DNA from: Pyxicephalus adspersus
Lineage: Eukaryota > Chordata > Amphibia > Anura > Pyxicephalidae
Direction of reading: 5' to 3'
NCBI RefSeq assembly: GCF_032062135.1
Contig: NC_092859.1
Coordinates: 66,730,116 to 66,794,115 of the forward strand
Length of the DNA stretch: 64,000 nucleotides
The notes beneath the pieces are model-generated. The model made no database searches and was not told the origin of the DNA. It saw only the letters and a list, made by a program, of their open reading frames with translations. A program made the position numbers and the translations under genes. Shown here in pieces: positions 13,426-26,386 of this stretch. The first letter of the stretch is position 1, and each line of letters opens with the position of its first letter.

Positions 13426-13484
13426 ACTAATTTCTAATCCTATTGCCAGTGTCATACTATTTATTCCATTATGTTATATTATAG

Positions 13485-13960
13485 GCCCTGATTCACCAAG
13501 CAAAATCGGAGGCTCAGTCGGGCATTCGTATTAGCGATCCAAAATCGGAAGCCTTCGCTCAATTCACCAACTAAATTTCAGGCCTGCCGTATTCGTGTGA
13601 AAGTTAGTAACAGAAATGATCTCCCCGCTGGAGCCACACATCCCCGGCAGATTTACACTGACGAGCTTGCATTAAAAGTCACTGTTCCCCTGAAAAAGCA
13701 TTCTTTCTAAGGGCACACATATTACCCTTAGCCCTAAAAAAAAAATGTTTGTGTTGTTCAAATGTTTAAAACATCTATATGCGCTAAGAAAAAAAGCATA
13801 TTTTAAAATGACTTATTTCTTTCCTGTTGGGCAAGAGTTAACTGAGTTCAGCTCCTCTACATAGGCGCCTATCTAAACGCTTACGATGCTTGATCGGAGG
13901 AGCCGCCTGGGAGTAAATCTTGCGACTTGCCATTGGACTAGATTTTCCCACAAAAGTCAC
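13485..13960. mobile_element. Probable MITE, left end GGCCCTGATTCACCAAGC
   Basis: The left end resembles the GCCCCTGATTCATCAA terminus of the fold-back at 51559-51745. The body is CpG-richer than its surroundings. I could not find a clean right terminus, so the end is approximate. Confidence 0.5.
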
Positions 13961-15059
13961 ATATATTCTTATAGATATATATGTATGTGTGTGTGTGTAT
14001 AATGTAATGTTACCAAAAGGTTTTCAATAAGGATGTTGTTAAAACAGTCAGAACTTTGTTGACTAACCTTGACTAAAGTAATATGTAGACAAACATTTCA
14101 ATACCACTGTAAAGCCAGGGAAACTCTTGGCAGGGTAAAGGCATGGTGAGAAACTCCAAACAAAGTGATTATTTTAAAAATCAATATTGAGCATTACCAG
14201 TGAAAGCTGTTCAATTAAAAATATATGCATTTATTGTTTGCTTTAAATATTTTAAATGCCAAATGGAATTGATTCAACACTCACTTCTGGCAAAGATTTT
14301 TTTTCCTCCAATTAATGGAAAATGTCTACACAAATCTACTTTGGATTAGCCGGATAATTGGTTTGCAGGTACGTTGAATGTTGTGCCAAAACATTATAGT
14401 GCTTTTAAAATAGAATATTAAACCCAGCAGACAATTATGTGCTTTTCACTTTGCATCAGTTCATAGCTTTTGTAATATAAAAGAAAAGTAAAATAAAGAG
14501 ATAAACAAATCAATTCCGCATAACTCTGATGTTCTGTGCCCGACCCCATTCATTGCTCAGCTGTATATTTTAAATGAGAAATATCATTAAACTTACTTGA
14601 ATTGAATGAGCAGTTAAATATAATTGAGTATTTCAATGCAGTTCATTAGAGAATGGTTGGTGTAAAAAAACTGTATGTCTAATAAAAGAAATTCAGCAAT
14701 CCTTCACATTGCTCACATTGTATCATGAAAAGCAAAATGAGAGGGCCAGTAGACTTACTGCAGACACACTTGAAAATAACTGAAAATTCTAGTTCTATGG
14801 GTCAGCTTTACTTTACGTGATTTTACTTAAAAAGGCAAAACTTCTATGGAAAGTACCTGTGGGACCCATAAATAATGTATATTATGAACAGAAGAAGAAG
14901 GAGGAAGAAAAGAAAGAAAGCTTTTGAGGGCATTAAAAGTGTGGCAAATAAATTTATATATTTTATTGTACTCATTTTCAATATTAGTGAGAAAACATAA
15001 TAAAAATAAACAATGAACTCTTGACTATGGTAGCATTTAGTTTTTCAGTACATAGTCAT
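13961..15059. other. Intergenic with TG microsatellite
   Basis: A short mixed TA/TG microsatellite lies at about 13970-14000. The rest is AT-rich unique sequence. The stretch around 14340-14400 has a conserved-element look (AT-rich but complex, no repeats), but nothing in a single sequence proves it. Confidence 0.4.
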
Positions 15060-15480
15060 TGCAATTTAGTCAAGAAATGAGACCTTTATTAGTGTCTCAA
15101 GTAAATCTGGATTGTTAGCAAGGACTGTTAGCAAATCTCCATCCCGACGTGTTTCGCTTCCTCGGGGGACATAGAGTCTCAAATAGAGGAGATTCAAAAT
15201 CCTTAAATATCCATGTAGCTGGGAAAAAAAATGGGACCATCTAACAGGAGGATCACCTTAATTATTATATGTTGGCTGCATACGGTGATAAACCAATATA
15301 ACTATTGTAGTACCGTTGGGTGATAGAATAGGATCAGAACTTAGTGAGTTAATTGGTGTCCTTAATTGGACTGGTCCTTTGTAGTCTTATAAAGAGTGAT
15401 TGTTTTTGGTCTAGAGATAATTTTGCTCCAGAGAAGAGAACTATTTGTAAGTTGGAGACTCCTGTTAATATGGTATAACT
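15060..15480. repeat. Repeat-like block with the GACGTGTTTCG...CTTCCTCGGGGG motif
   Basis: At 15146-15171 the sequence reads CCCGACGTGTTTCGCTTCCT followed by CGGGGG. The same pattern, a CpG-bearing ACGYRTTTYG core followed by CTTCMTCRGG, occurs at about 31409-31440 and 60233-60271. The flanks of the three sites do not obviously align, so the borders here are approximate. Confidence 0.45.
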
Positions 15481-18400
15481 TATTATGTGTAACTGAGCTT
15501 TTTAGGGTTTGTTTTCCTGCCAAAAACTAGAAATTGGTTATTTAATAAATCATAGAGGGCTATTGGTGACACTAAATCAGAAAAGCCCCCAATTGAGATT
15601 GTTGGTGTATAGGAGGAAGGGCAGCCTGTCAGCAGCCAGCCACACCCCTCTGTAGCTGCCCACATTTCAGGTAGTTCCTAGCTGCCTAGCCGTGATATGA
15701 CTGCATTCCATTGAGAAGCACAAGAACCTAGTAACAAAAACAGAAGTGTTTTCTGTGAGGATCCAGGGGACATAAAACATAAACCGATCAAAATTTAGAA
15801 AATGCTCTTTCATGTTCTGTAGCAGTAACTGTTAGGACAATGGACCATTTATTAGTCCAATGAAACAAACATAAACATTGCTAATGTATACTTTGGTGAG
15901 GCAAATGCTATTCAGTAGAAAGAAATGTTCTAAAAGCACAAATACACTTTAAAGTAGAGTAGAAGCAGTAAACAGACATTTTTGGCAGCTAATAGTCTCC
16001 AAGTGAGATATATTCCTTTCCTGCCAAGAAAGCATTGTGTCTTCTTAATCTTGAAAGCTGCTGACTCTGCAAATAGAATCAATAGATAGTGCAGTTATAT
16101 ACCCCCTATGTTCCTGACCCTTAATCAGTGGCTGATGAGCAACCTACAAAGATTTGCTTTTTGCATTCTCTGTAAATCATTAGACATTGACAAAATTTTC
16201 CTTGTAAGAAGACATTCACAGAAAGGCAACTGGGCATTTAATGCAACTGTTGTGAAGTCTTGGGTTACTGTTGCAGATTTATCCACATGTCCTGTCTGGT
16301 AAAACTGTTGTCATCCGGGACAGTAAGTGTTCTATTGGTATCTGTCAGGAATAAAAACTGACACATTACACATTGTAAACCTATCTAATCTATAGAAAAA
16401 ATAGGATGAGGGATATAATACATAGGAAGTGGATAGGATACACGTTAAGATAACAAATCTTTGGGATTTGATCAGTCCTTTATACTTTTTACACCTTTCT
16501 ACATTCAGCTTTAAACTTTATTGTACATTTTTACCAATTGCTAATATGCTGCACTAACAACTCAGGGCTATCTTTTAGCACAGGAACTGTGATTGTTTTA
16601 TGTGGTGGCTTGTACTACAGGAAAAGGTGACTAGCAGGAAAACGCTATTACCTACTGTAAAAAATAACCTTTTCGGTTATTTTAATGTAAAGGGTCAGTA
16701 GTTACTGGGGTCTACTTTAGGACTTTTAGATAAAAGCAAAGGTAAGTTTAAATGTTAGGTGTTAGAAAAGAATTAAAAGCCCATTTTTGGAAAACATTTT
16801 TTTTTATTTAGGTAAGTGTTAATGTGGTTTTCACCTGTATTTATAGCTTTAGCATATGTTTTTTACATGTATTATATAGACCTATCAGCCTCCAGTCATT
16901 ATAGATAGATAGATAGATGCCATTACATGTCTGCCTAAAGCTACTTTGTTGGCAGGGTGACAATGCTGCTGCGCAAATTCACTGTTAAAATGAATGGATG
17001 TAAAATAGTTGGTCCTATCATCAAAAGTTTTAAAACAGATAGTCTATGCTGACAAGTACATAACTATGGAGTGTTGCCGGCCCCTAATATAACACAGCTC
17101 TGCTTAAACAGCTGAAATTTGTCTTTTGATGCAAGCATAAATCAGTGAATCTGACTTTCACTGAACCTTCCTTGGTGAAGAATCCTTTAGGTTCATGTAT
17201 TATCAAAGGCATTGATTGATTCTCCACTGGTGAATATTTGGTGAATGTCATATCTGCCTTATAAATAGACCCCGAATTGTTTTAATAATACACATCATAC
17301 AATGTATGAAATGTCCTTTTTGTGTGGGTGCTTCCCCACCACCTCCATTACCTACCTATGGGAGAGCTTACTGGCAAAAGTATGTTATATTTCATAATCA
17401 TTTCTATCTTTCTAATTGGTTTTGTGCCCACAAACCTGTTGTTTTTTTTCCTTTACAAGCATCTTCTATTATTTCCACTAGGAAAAGAATACAATGCATA
17501 CTGCTCATACCAAAGATGCAATTAACTAATTCTTTTTTCATTTTCATTCATTCATTTTCTATTATTGCTGCATTATTTCAGTTACATATTATCTATGCAG
17601 CTGTATATATAACATTTCTGCAGAGTCTGATTTTATCAAGAAAATGTAATGAACATTAAAAAACAGGTAAATTAGATGCAAAATGTTCATTTCCACACAC
17701 TGACATGAGAGCTGCAAAGTGCAGATAGAAGCAGAAATCATCATTTGGGGTGAGAGGGGTTAGCAGCTGACACAAGGAACCTTCTGCATTTAATGTATGT
17801 TGTAACACACAGAGCAATTTGCATCTCATTTCTCTATAATGACTGTATTTATTCCTATTTTGTGATTCCAGAAGGTAGGGTCTGCCATATCGACCTTAAC
17901 TTGTAGTCTTATGCATTTTCTTGGTATTTAATGCTATATCTATTGCTTTTATAGAAGAAAAAATATTGATTTTTTTTCTGCTACTTTTTTTTAATATTCC
18001 ATACCTACATTGTGAAGTGTTATAATGCCTTGGGGTGGTATGTACAGTAAGCTTCCTTTACACTGCAAATATTTTGAAAACACAATGTATTTGATGCTGC
18101 CTTGAAGTAAATCTGTACAAAGAGAATAATAAAGACTTGATCTGCTCACTTCACCTTTTAAAAAATGCTGGTTGCTTCAATCGTTTGCTATACTCAACAT
18201 TTTTTATATTCTTGATCTTGTTCTGATTTCACATACATAACATGGTATTCACAATGAATATCACAGCCATTGAAACATGTGAAATTATTTCAATGGAGGA
18301 TTCCTAATACCCTTCCCATTCTGTGCTTTGGGGGTAATCATTCACCCTATTTATAATGTGCCTAATCACAACACTCATCATTGTCAGAGAATAAGCCTAA

Positions 18401-18916
18401 CTTGCTGATACTCTAGTTAAGCTGTTGTTTCAAATGATGTCCAAAATTCTTTTTCTTATATAGGGAACATCATTGGATGTTTGCTTGCTGCAAATGAATC
18501 ATTTATTTTACTCACTGGAGGTGCATGTGTTCACAATACCAGGATTTATACATAGTCATTACACAATTCATGAATGCTGTCATTCATCTTTTGTCCAAGT
18601 AGAATCATTTATTCACTGTAGATGGTATAGAAAGCTAAAATAAAAAAAAAAATATTTTCATGTCTATGACAGTATGGCAGGAAAATAAAGTGTTGATCAA
18701 CATCACTTGTATAGAAAACTAGGAACATCGGTGAGGTCTACATCACAGAGGGTTCCCAGCACCCACTCAACCCATATAAAGTGTAGCCGGGCCAAAGGGC
18801 CCTTTGTGCAGCTTGGGACCCCTGTGCACTGCCAATATGGATTAACTATAACTTTAACAGCCTGAAAAATGAGGAAGCATACTTAAAAAGTTTCCTTTTT
18901 AAAAAAAAAAAAAAAA
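15481..18916. other. Intergenic, nothing recognised
   Basis: Long AT-rich unique stretch. It contains a short GATA run near 16903-16918. The frame at 17306-17659 has no family motif and a random composition. No repeat boundary or gene can be supported. Confidence 0.45.
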
Positions 18917-19327
18917 CCTCCCTGGCAGTATGCATATTAAGTATTTTTAAATGTCAAAGCAGTACATTTAAAAATACTTAGTGTTTTAAATTTCACGCTC
19001 CCCAGTCATACGCTCATGCGCAGATGCCTGGCCGGCATCTGCTTCCCCTGGCCTCGCACTCCAACGTTCACACGCTGGGAAAGCAGATGCCGGTCAGGCA
19101 TCACAAGGTTACACAGATGCCCGGCATCGCCAGGGGAAGAAGATGCCGGGCATCACTGGAGGACACTGCGGGGCACTGCTGGTGGATGCTGTGGGCACCG
19201 CTTACCAGATAAGCTTTTTAAACTCTCTGGCAATTCCACCCTGAGTGTGGCTCGAGGTTACCGCTTTTGGTATGAATAATTCACCCCAGGCCACAATTGG
19301 GATTACCGCTAAAGACTGCTAAAGAGG
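18917..19327. mobile_element. piggyBac-like MITE
   Basis: The left terminus is CCTCCCTGGCAGTA and the right terminus is the reverse complement of a similar sequence (CTGCTAAAGAGG), followed by TTAA at 19328-19331. The left TTAA is lost in a poly-A run. Termini beginning CCT with TTAA flanks are typical of piggyBac. The GC-rich interior has repeated GATGCCGGGCATC-type palindromes (19021-19160). The same family is at 30735-31317 and, as a right-end piece, at about 57085-57472. It has no transposase. Confidence 0.75.
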
Positions 19328-19515
19328 TTAAAGGTGCTTCCTGGGTCAAGTGGATTCTAAATCTTGTAACAATCTACTTCTGTACAGGATCTGGGTTACT
19401 CTTCCTTCCCGGGATCCTCAGTGAAGACCCAGTGACATCAACCTGGAAATATCTGGAAGCCAGAGGTTAAAGAAAACATTTTAAATTTTTTTTAATCAAT
19501 ATTTTTTTTAACATG
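19328..19515. other. Short intergenic spacer
   Basis: This is 188 bp of AT-rich sequence between two MITEs. Nothing is recognisable. Confidence 0.5.
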
Positions 19516-20025
19516 CAATGTTACCTCAGTATAAGTCCACTTTGGCATAAGTCCAACTTGGTATAAGTCCTGTTTTTTCTTGATATACAACCTTTTCTTG
19601 GTATAAAACCATTGTGCGCTACCCTTATTTACCTCTCTCGAGACAAAGCCATAAATGTCCACGAGCGTCAGTACGCCAGTTGATACTATTCAGTGAACAA
19701 CCCGCGCTATAACTTTCTGTGAATTACATACCATCTCCTCTTTCTCCCGTCTCAGCACTATCCTAGTAGGCACTCAACTATTCTCTGCAAGGTAAAGTGA
19801 ATTGCTTTTGTATTTATGTAGTTTAGTATTAGGCAGTGTTTAAATTATTTTATACAACCCCATCAATGTATATTATGCCAATAACAATAGGATTTTTTTT
19901 TTCATGGGAACGTATTAATCATTTTCCTTTTATTGCTTATGGGAAAAATTTGTTTGATATAAGTCCTGTTTGGTATAAGTCCAAGGATCTGGAACGGATT
20001 AAGGACTTATACCAAGGTACCACTG
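19516..20025. mobile_element. pogo/Tigger-like MITE, TIR CAGTGGTACCTTGGTATAAG
   Basis: The right terminus reads inward as CAGTGGTACCTTGGTATAAG. The left terminus (CAATGTTACCTCAGTATAAG) matches at 15 of 20 positions. TA follows the right end; the left TA has mutated. The phrase GGTATAAGTCC is repeated several times inside both ends. A short open frame across 19836-20096 is incidental. TA target sites and CAGTGGTACC-like termini are typical of Tigger/pogo elements. Confidence 0.8.
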
Positions 20026-22591
20026 TACCTTGTATTTATTATGAGGATTGTCATTGTTATAGGGTAGGTCTATGTATAGCTCTTTGTTACCCTTAGGTCA
20101 GATTATATATCATGCTACAAATACACACATAACTCTAGCCATGGCAGAGACTGATATGGGATTCAGAATCACAGGGTCCTAGTACTGCAAAAAGATTTAT
20201 ACAGGCAACACAAGGGAATTTGTTTTGTTACCAGTTCCTAAAAACAGTTGCTGCTTTACTTACTTTTTTTTAAGCACGGTCTTCCGGAACCTAGTGATCA
20301 TCCTAGTAACATATTTCTTCCTAGGGTCACAATGTTCAGTTACAGTACTATGGGGGATCAGTGTTTTTGCCCTAGGTTGCATTTTTTTATTTAGACTACA
20401 AACACCTCACCTGCTACTCTTCTCCATAACATGGGACCTGTTGTAGTTAGAAAAATATATTTAAGAACAATGTATCAGATGCAACGTGGATAAATCACAG
20501 AAAGTTATTAGTGCACAACCCATATGGTTTATATAAACACTGCTTGCCAAAAAAATGTTTTTTTAGGCTTTTTCATAGTAAGATAAGACATTCTTTTTTC
20601 ATTATTCCAGCACTACAAAGTTTGAGTAAGGTCTCATTGGCTGAATGTGTTAATGTCATCATTGCTCTTAACACTGCAAGAGTGCTTTCTTCAGTCCTAT
20701 GGCTGCAAACATGTTAAATCAGTACATAAAACTGCAAGAAGCTTTCATTTTTCACTTCACTGCTTCTCAGCAGAACGAAACAACTATTTCCTGTTCACAC
20801 ATGAATCCATTTTGTGAGCTTTTTGCTATCCTTGCCCCTTCAGTTGGGATGTGATTCTTGTGGGGATATGCTATATAAACTCAGCTTGGAGACCAGAGGG
20901 TGTGTACATGTTTTGTTTTACTTATTACCATGTTCACGACTGGGAAAATTGAATGCATTTTTATAGATGTTGCTCTGGGAGGCCCTGTTATGCATGATAA
21001 ATGTATTGCTTCTGCCATCTGGAGGTCTTCCTAAAAACTTCACCAGATGAGTTAACCTAGAACTGTCAGGCTCAATTAAATACAAAGACATTAGCTTTGA
21101 AATCTTCGCATTTGCGTACTTTGACTCTCAGATATGTGATCCAAGCGTAACACTTTTAATGCACAACTCTCCCATCATTGGATAAAGCTGTACTAAAGTC
21201 TGCATCATCTGCGTTTATACTAAGTTTATTCCTAGCAATGCGGCATAATTTAATTACCCTTATTTTTCACTTACATAATATGGAATTTTGAAGTAAAATC
21301 ATAAAAGACACAGTAAGAATTACATTTAGATGTGTTTCAGTAGGAGTCAAGTGATTACTTGAAGTTCTACTTGTAGAGTAGTAGAAAAATCATAGGAAAA
21401 GGATTGTGTAAAATATCCTGTAGAACACCCCCTGCATTTTTCTAAAAGCTTTTTTCCTCTGAAAACATTTCTTTGATGCTGCCCTCGGTCTGGTCAGGTG
21501 TCATCTTATCTTTTTTCCTTTTTTGAAGGAATGGTCTTCTATTATGCACAGAATGGCTCCATTGCATGACATGGTCATACGCTCATGCAATTGCAATTGC
21601 AATTGTTCATGCAATTGGATCGAAAGAAACAGACTAAATGATCATTCAACCCAGAAAAGAGAAAACAATTGGAGTTGGTCTTTACCACCTACATTATATG
21701 TGTTTTCCAACCAAAACCCTTGTTGTTTTTTAATTAAACCAATGTACACCATGTTCTTTTCCTAGCCCACACACAAAACTTTTAAGATACCTCTTATCAG
21801 CCCTCTTATATATGGCTCTGAGAAAACACAACAGAATAAACTTATCTTTTTTTTAGCAGGGCTTGGATCCACATTCCTGCATTGGTTGCATGTGAATGAG
21901 CACTAAAAAATTCTGAATTCAACCCAAAGTCCTATAAAAATAACACAAGGAAATTTACTTGAACACAGAGTTCAGTCCTTAAGGATTGCTATTTTTTCTT
22001 CTCTTGGGTTTTTATTGGCAACCTATGCAGTAGAATTGCCTAATATTATACTATAATGGGACCCTTTAGTGTGAATTGACTTTAAATGTATGGTTATTGT
22101 TACATTGCATAAATAAAGCTCTCTTTGTGGGTTTCTGCATAACAAAAATAGGTAACAGATGGGTGAAACAGATTTTCAGAAACAGATTTTCAGCTGGTAG
22201 GCTTTTCAAGTCTAGGTGATTTGAAATACCTTTGTCAACCTGATGTTTAAAGGTAGAACATACTTTTGTAAAGTAACCTGGGCCCATATTTCTAGTTCCC
22301 ATTTAAAAGGAGTGTTTTAATTATATACTTTACCAGATCAGCAAGCTAGCATGATGGAAGAGACAGATGACATATGATGTGTTGCCAGTTGTTGCCCTGG
22401 AGAAGGTTGGGGCCCTGGAAAAATGCAGATTTTGCCCTGCTCTAAACCCAGAACTGCATTCGTAGCTTATAGTACATTGCAGTGGCATAGTGGAAAGGGT
22501 CTCCTAACATGATATTAGTTTTAATTCATTACCATGGTAATACTTAAAACATAAGTGCCTAAATACTTTTGTATGGGATAATTACAGGATA
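20026..22591. other. Intergenic, nothing recognised
   Basis: AT-rich unique sequence. ATGCAATTGCAATTGCAATT at 21584-21603 is a tiny palindromic tandem. No coding region, RNA gene or bounded repeat is visible. Confidence 0.45.
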
Positions 22592-23081
22592 CAGGTAGTC
22601 CCTGGGTTACATACGAGATAGGGACTGTAGGTTTGTTCTTAAGTTGAATTTGTATGTAAGTCAGAACAGGTACATTTTTCTAATAAATGCAATTAGGACA
22701 GATGTTTGTTCCAACATAATATTAGGCAGCATGGTGTCAGTAATTGTATAAAATCCTCAGTGTGAGCTAATCACAAACAAAAAAAAAAAGAAAAAAAATT
22801 ACGGAGCCTACACATTTAATAACTTCTGAAGCAAGCTGTGCTTTGATATGCAAAAAGAAACAACTGCAGCGTTTGTCTTGGTCATTAAAGAGTTACAAGA
22901 GCTTGCAGAAAAGCTCAATCTCAGCTGTGTTTAGCAAAAGATTTCTTCTGCAAGTCATGCAAACTGCCCCCCTCCATGCCTCCATCCTGCACATGAGGGA
23001 GCAGGGAAGCCCTGTTCGTATCTAGGAGCCTCCCGTTCGTATCTAGGAGTCGTAAGATGTCCTTAAACTGGGGACTACCCA
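22592..23081. mobile_element. TA-flanked MITE, TIR CAGGTAGTCCCTGGGTTA
   Basis: The left terminus CAGGTAGTCCCTGGGTTA and the reverse complement of the right terminus agree at 13 of 18 positions. TA flanks both sides (22590-22591 and 23082-23083), as expected for Tc1/mariner or pogo insertion. Near the right end GTTCGTATCTAGGAG occurs twice in tandem (about 23013-23050). The short frame inside has no transposase motifs. Confidence 0.8.
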
Positions 23082-23083
23082 TA

Positions 23084-23599
23084 CAAGCTATATATGAAGC
23101 ATGTGCAGACCAAGTACTATAAATACTCCTTGTGAATTGGATAGATTTTTTGTATATAAAAGACTGTACATAATATATTTAGATGCTTTGTCAAAAAAAA
23201 AACTTTTAGTATGCTGATAAGGGGTTGTGTTCCTGTTTTTTTCTAGAGGCTTATTTATAAAAAATAAGAAAATTTGTTGTTTTGCACGTAACTCAGATTC
23301 AGCGCACAAATTCTTGCTAATTTTTTCCTTCAGTTTGCCAAAGTTAGTAAACTATAAAAATAGCAAAAAGTTCTCAGGAAAAAAAATGGAAAATCTATTA
23401 AATAAAGAATAAGTCATTTTGAATGCAGAAATTGCCAAGATCAGCTTTATAAATAGGCAGTGTCAGAATAACTTTGTCCTATATAGGAAAAGCAGTTTTT
23501 ACCTTTTTATTAATAGGAGCCAATTTTTCTTTTACATTATTCAGGAAAATCAGCTAGAATTATATATGAGTTATATAAAAATTACAGAGTCCAACCTCA
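23084..23599. other. Intergenic, nothing recognised
   Basis: AT-rich sequence with several chance open frames rich in Phe, Lys and Asn. None has family features. Confidence 0.45.
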
Positions 23600-23770
23600 G
23601 TATTTTGGATTGGTATGCCTAATCAAAAGATACATTTCATAATAATTTAAAAATGTGTTCTCATTAATACTGCATTGGTTGTCATGGTTACTCTCTGTAA
23701 CAAAATTGCATGTCAATAATCACAAGTCAATGTGAGGCTCTCATTTAACTAGCAGAGTACAGAACAATAT
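23600..23770. repeat. Paralogous block A, copy 1
   Basis: Aligns in the same orientation with 32103-32275. Shared runs include GTTGTCATGGTTACT and ATGTCAATAATCACAAG, with identity of about 75-80% by eye. The second pair of paralogous blocks (27430-28910 and 34110-34490) lies downstream in the same order. Confidence 0.75.
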
Positions 23771-24256
23771 GCAGCAATGCAGCAAATACCTAAAAGCTGA
23801 ACAAAGAGAAAACAGATACATTAGGAGATAGTATACATATAAGGAAGTTATTAAATCTGCCAAATAATTTGAATTTCTGTCTATCCAGTTCCCAGATTTA
23901 CATACTCCTGTCACACAGCACAAGCAGGAGAATGATAACACTTTATCTGTTACACATACAGACTATAATAGAAATTCTGTGCTGTCTGGTAGGTGGACAG
24001 TACAAGTGCACCAATGGATTGATTAGTTTATCTCTTCACTTGGTACATTTGCATGAATTTGTTCTTCCCAGTGTTCCTCTTCATTTTGTTATCCATTGGG
24101 ATAAAAAAATATTTGCACTCTGCTTGTTTAATTACCTTAGATTAGAAGTATTTATCTACTCCTGGAGCTACAAATAAAACATGTGTTGACTATTGCAGTG
24201 TTTCTCAAACTGAGAGTTGCTAGGGGTTCCTGGAGCAGTTTTATTGACACCCATTA
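23771..24256. other. Intergenic, nothing recognised
   Basis: AT-rich. It may continue block A weakly but does not align convincingly by eye. No gene. Confidence 0.4.
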
Positions 24257-24790
24257 CCCTGTTTCCCCGATTATAAGGCACTGTCTTATATTTTTTGAAA
24301 TGCCAAAATATGCCCTAGGTCTTATTTTCAGGGGATGTCTTATTTTTCCATGAAGAAGACTACAGTACACATTTATTGTTGAACGTCACTCATGATCACT
24401 CATGTTCCATTGATTGTCCCCTTCTGATCACTCATATGCCGTTCATATTCCCCTTCTGATCACTCTATGCCATTGATTGTCCCCTTCTGATCACTCTATG
24501 CCATTGATTGTCCCCTTCTGTTCACTTACCAGTAATTAAGTGTAGGGATCTCTGTTAGAGCAGGGATCAGCAGCTTGCTTCCTGGTGCAGAATGCCGGCT
24601 TGTTACTTTCAGTTTCACTCTGCACTGCAGCCAGGAGCAGACACGTGCTGCAGCCAGCATCAAGGAGACACACACAGGATCAAATATCGGGGGATGTCTT
24701 ATTCACGGGTTAGTGTCTTATTTTAATTTTTTTTTCAAAAATCAGGGGTGGCTTATTTAATCTGGATGTCTTAAAATCGGGGAAACACGG
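24257..24790. mobile_element. TA-flanked MITE, TIR CCGTGTTTCCCCGATTATAAG-type
   Basis: The left end is CCCTGTTTCCCCGATTATAA and the right end inverts to CCGTGTTTCCCCGATTTTAA. TA flanks both ends (24255-24256 and 24791-24792). GTCTTATTTT phrases recur near both ends. Inside, a 31-32 bp unit built on CCCCTTCTGATCACTC is repeated about four times (24394-24526). The same interior words and a related terminus occur in the MITE at 46882-47381, so the two are one family. Non-coding. Confidence 0.85.
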
Positions 24791-24841
24791 TATCTTTTTG
24801 GCTATCTTGAAAAATTACATTCTTTCCACTGGTCAGCAATG

Positions 24842-25280
24842 TAAAGCTACGTACACACTTCCAATTATTATCGTTGGAAAACGAACGACGAACGATCCTG
24901 CACGATATCTACGAACGATCGTATAGCACCGATCCTGCACATAGAGATAACGACACGATCGTTCGTGGATATTGTACACACAATAGATACGATCGTTTGA
25001 GCGATAGAGGAACTATGTGCACGACAGGAAAGTGAACAAACGTTCGTTCATTACGCATGCTCAGACCATGGACGATCAACGAACGATCGTACACACGAAC
25101 GATGGTCAACGGTCGTCGTCCAATCCGATCCGCCGGTCCGGTCGTTCGTTTCCAACGACTTTCCTCGTTCGTCGGCGTCGTTGGTTACTTTTTTTACGAA
25201 CGATTTTTGCCCAATCGATCGTTCGTCATTCGTTCGTCGTTCATTTTGAACGATAAAAATTGGAAGTGTGTACGCACCTT
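24842..25280. mobile_element. Fold-back MITE, TAAAGCTACGTACACACTTCC ends, CGATCG-rich
   Basis: The left end TAAAGCTACGTACACACTTC pairs with the right end GAAGTGTGTACGCACCTT. The interior is unusually CpG-rich and built from many AACGATCGTTCG-like palindromic words, which makes both strands open by chance. It belongs with the elements at 26062, 29737 and 43490, which share termini but have different interiors. No transposase is encoded. Confidence 0.8.
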
Positions 25281-26061
25281 CCGAGGCATTCTTCCCAGTG
25301 ACTACCAAACTAACCGTGAACTGTGGATACAGTAATTATAGCTGTGGTTCTTTAAGACCTAAAAATTATTTTTAGGGGTCGGCCATGGTATAAAGGCAAA
25401 AACACTGCTTTAATCAATACCACATCAGAGGTCAATTATGAACATATAGCAAAATAAAATAAAACATTTGGAAAAACAATGGACCTTCCACAGTGTTCCT
25501 TGTGTGTGCAGACTAGATTTAAAGCTGCAGTCCAGGACCGTCTATTGGTCTTGTTGCCACCTCTAGTGTAGCATTATCATGGAGATACAGTGAAAGCCAG
25601 AATTTTTTAACATACAAGAAAGTCTACCAAAACATCAGCTAATATGATAAATAATACCCGCAGCAGAAAAATTTCAATGCCTGCTATAGCAAAATCTTCA
25701 AGGCTGTTTTTAAATGGAAAAAAAGGTAAAGTAAAAAGACAAAACTTTTTTGGAGGGGGAAGGGGTAATGAAACTCATGTCATCTATATTCTACCCTGAA
25801 TATCCTGAGTGTCCCTGCTAGGTAGTTTCACCCTCTCTTCCAGTGACACATTTAAATTTTTTAAAATGTCAAAGGCATTGTTTTATTTTGTCATCATGTC
25901 CTATGATCGGTAGAGGACAAATGTTTCAATCTGGACACTTGTCCACTAATGATATCTGTCTCACTTGTGTCTTTGAGATAAAAAAGACAGGAAATTCTAA
26001 TAAAGCACAGCAAGCAAAAAGAAAAATCTGTTCAAAACTAAGAATAAATCTGAGTTGACTA
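25281..26061. other. Intergenic, nothing recognised
   Basis: AT-rich unique sequence between two fold-back elements. The motif CCACCTCTAGTG near 25559 is too short to interpret. Confidence 0.45.
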
Positions 26062-26386
26062 TAAAGCCGCATACACACTTGCTATTATAGTCGTTGGAAA
26101 GGATCTTTCATGATCCTTTCCAACGACTAGCACTGCATGACGCATGAATGAGCAGCACTGTTCTGCTCTAAGGAGAGGAGGAGAGCGATGGAGCTGCACC
26201 CCGCTGCACGCTCTCCCCCTTCACTTGCATTACAATTGTTCGTTGTATATCGTTGGTGGATCCGCCAGGACAGTCGTTCAGACGATGAACGACGCGTGCT
26301 GTACACACTTCAGATTCTCGTCCGATATCAGCCCTGAGCCAACTAAACCAACCATTGGAACCATTGGAAGTGTGTATGTAGCTTTA
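26062..26386. mobile_element. Fold-back MITE of the GCTACGTACACAC group
   Basis: The ends are TAAAGCCGCATACACACTTG and CAAGTGTGTATGTAGCTTTA-like (right end GAAGTGTGTATGTAGCTTTA). Subterminal GTCGTTGGAAAGGATC and GATCCTTTCCAACGAC form a second inverted pair at 26091-26128. Non-coding. Confidence 0.8.

Noticed and set aside
17306..17659. 117-codon frame rich in Phe and Ile
   Set aside because: AT-rich chance frame with no domain. The overlapping second frame is equally open.
24394..24526. Regularly spaced 31-32 bp repeats resembling a CRISPR array
   Set aside because: Units are contiguous with no unique spacers, lie inside a TA-flanked MITE, and the DNA is vertebrate.
25017..25335. Overlapping open frames on both strands rich in Arg, Ser and Thr
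   Set aside because: They come from the CGATCG-word fold-back MITE. Palindromic words remove stops on both strands.
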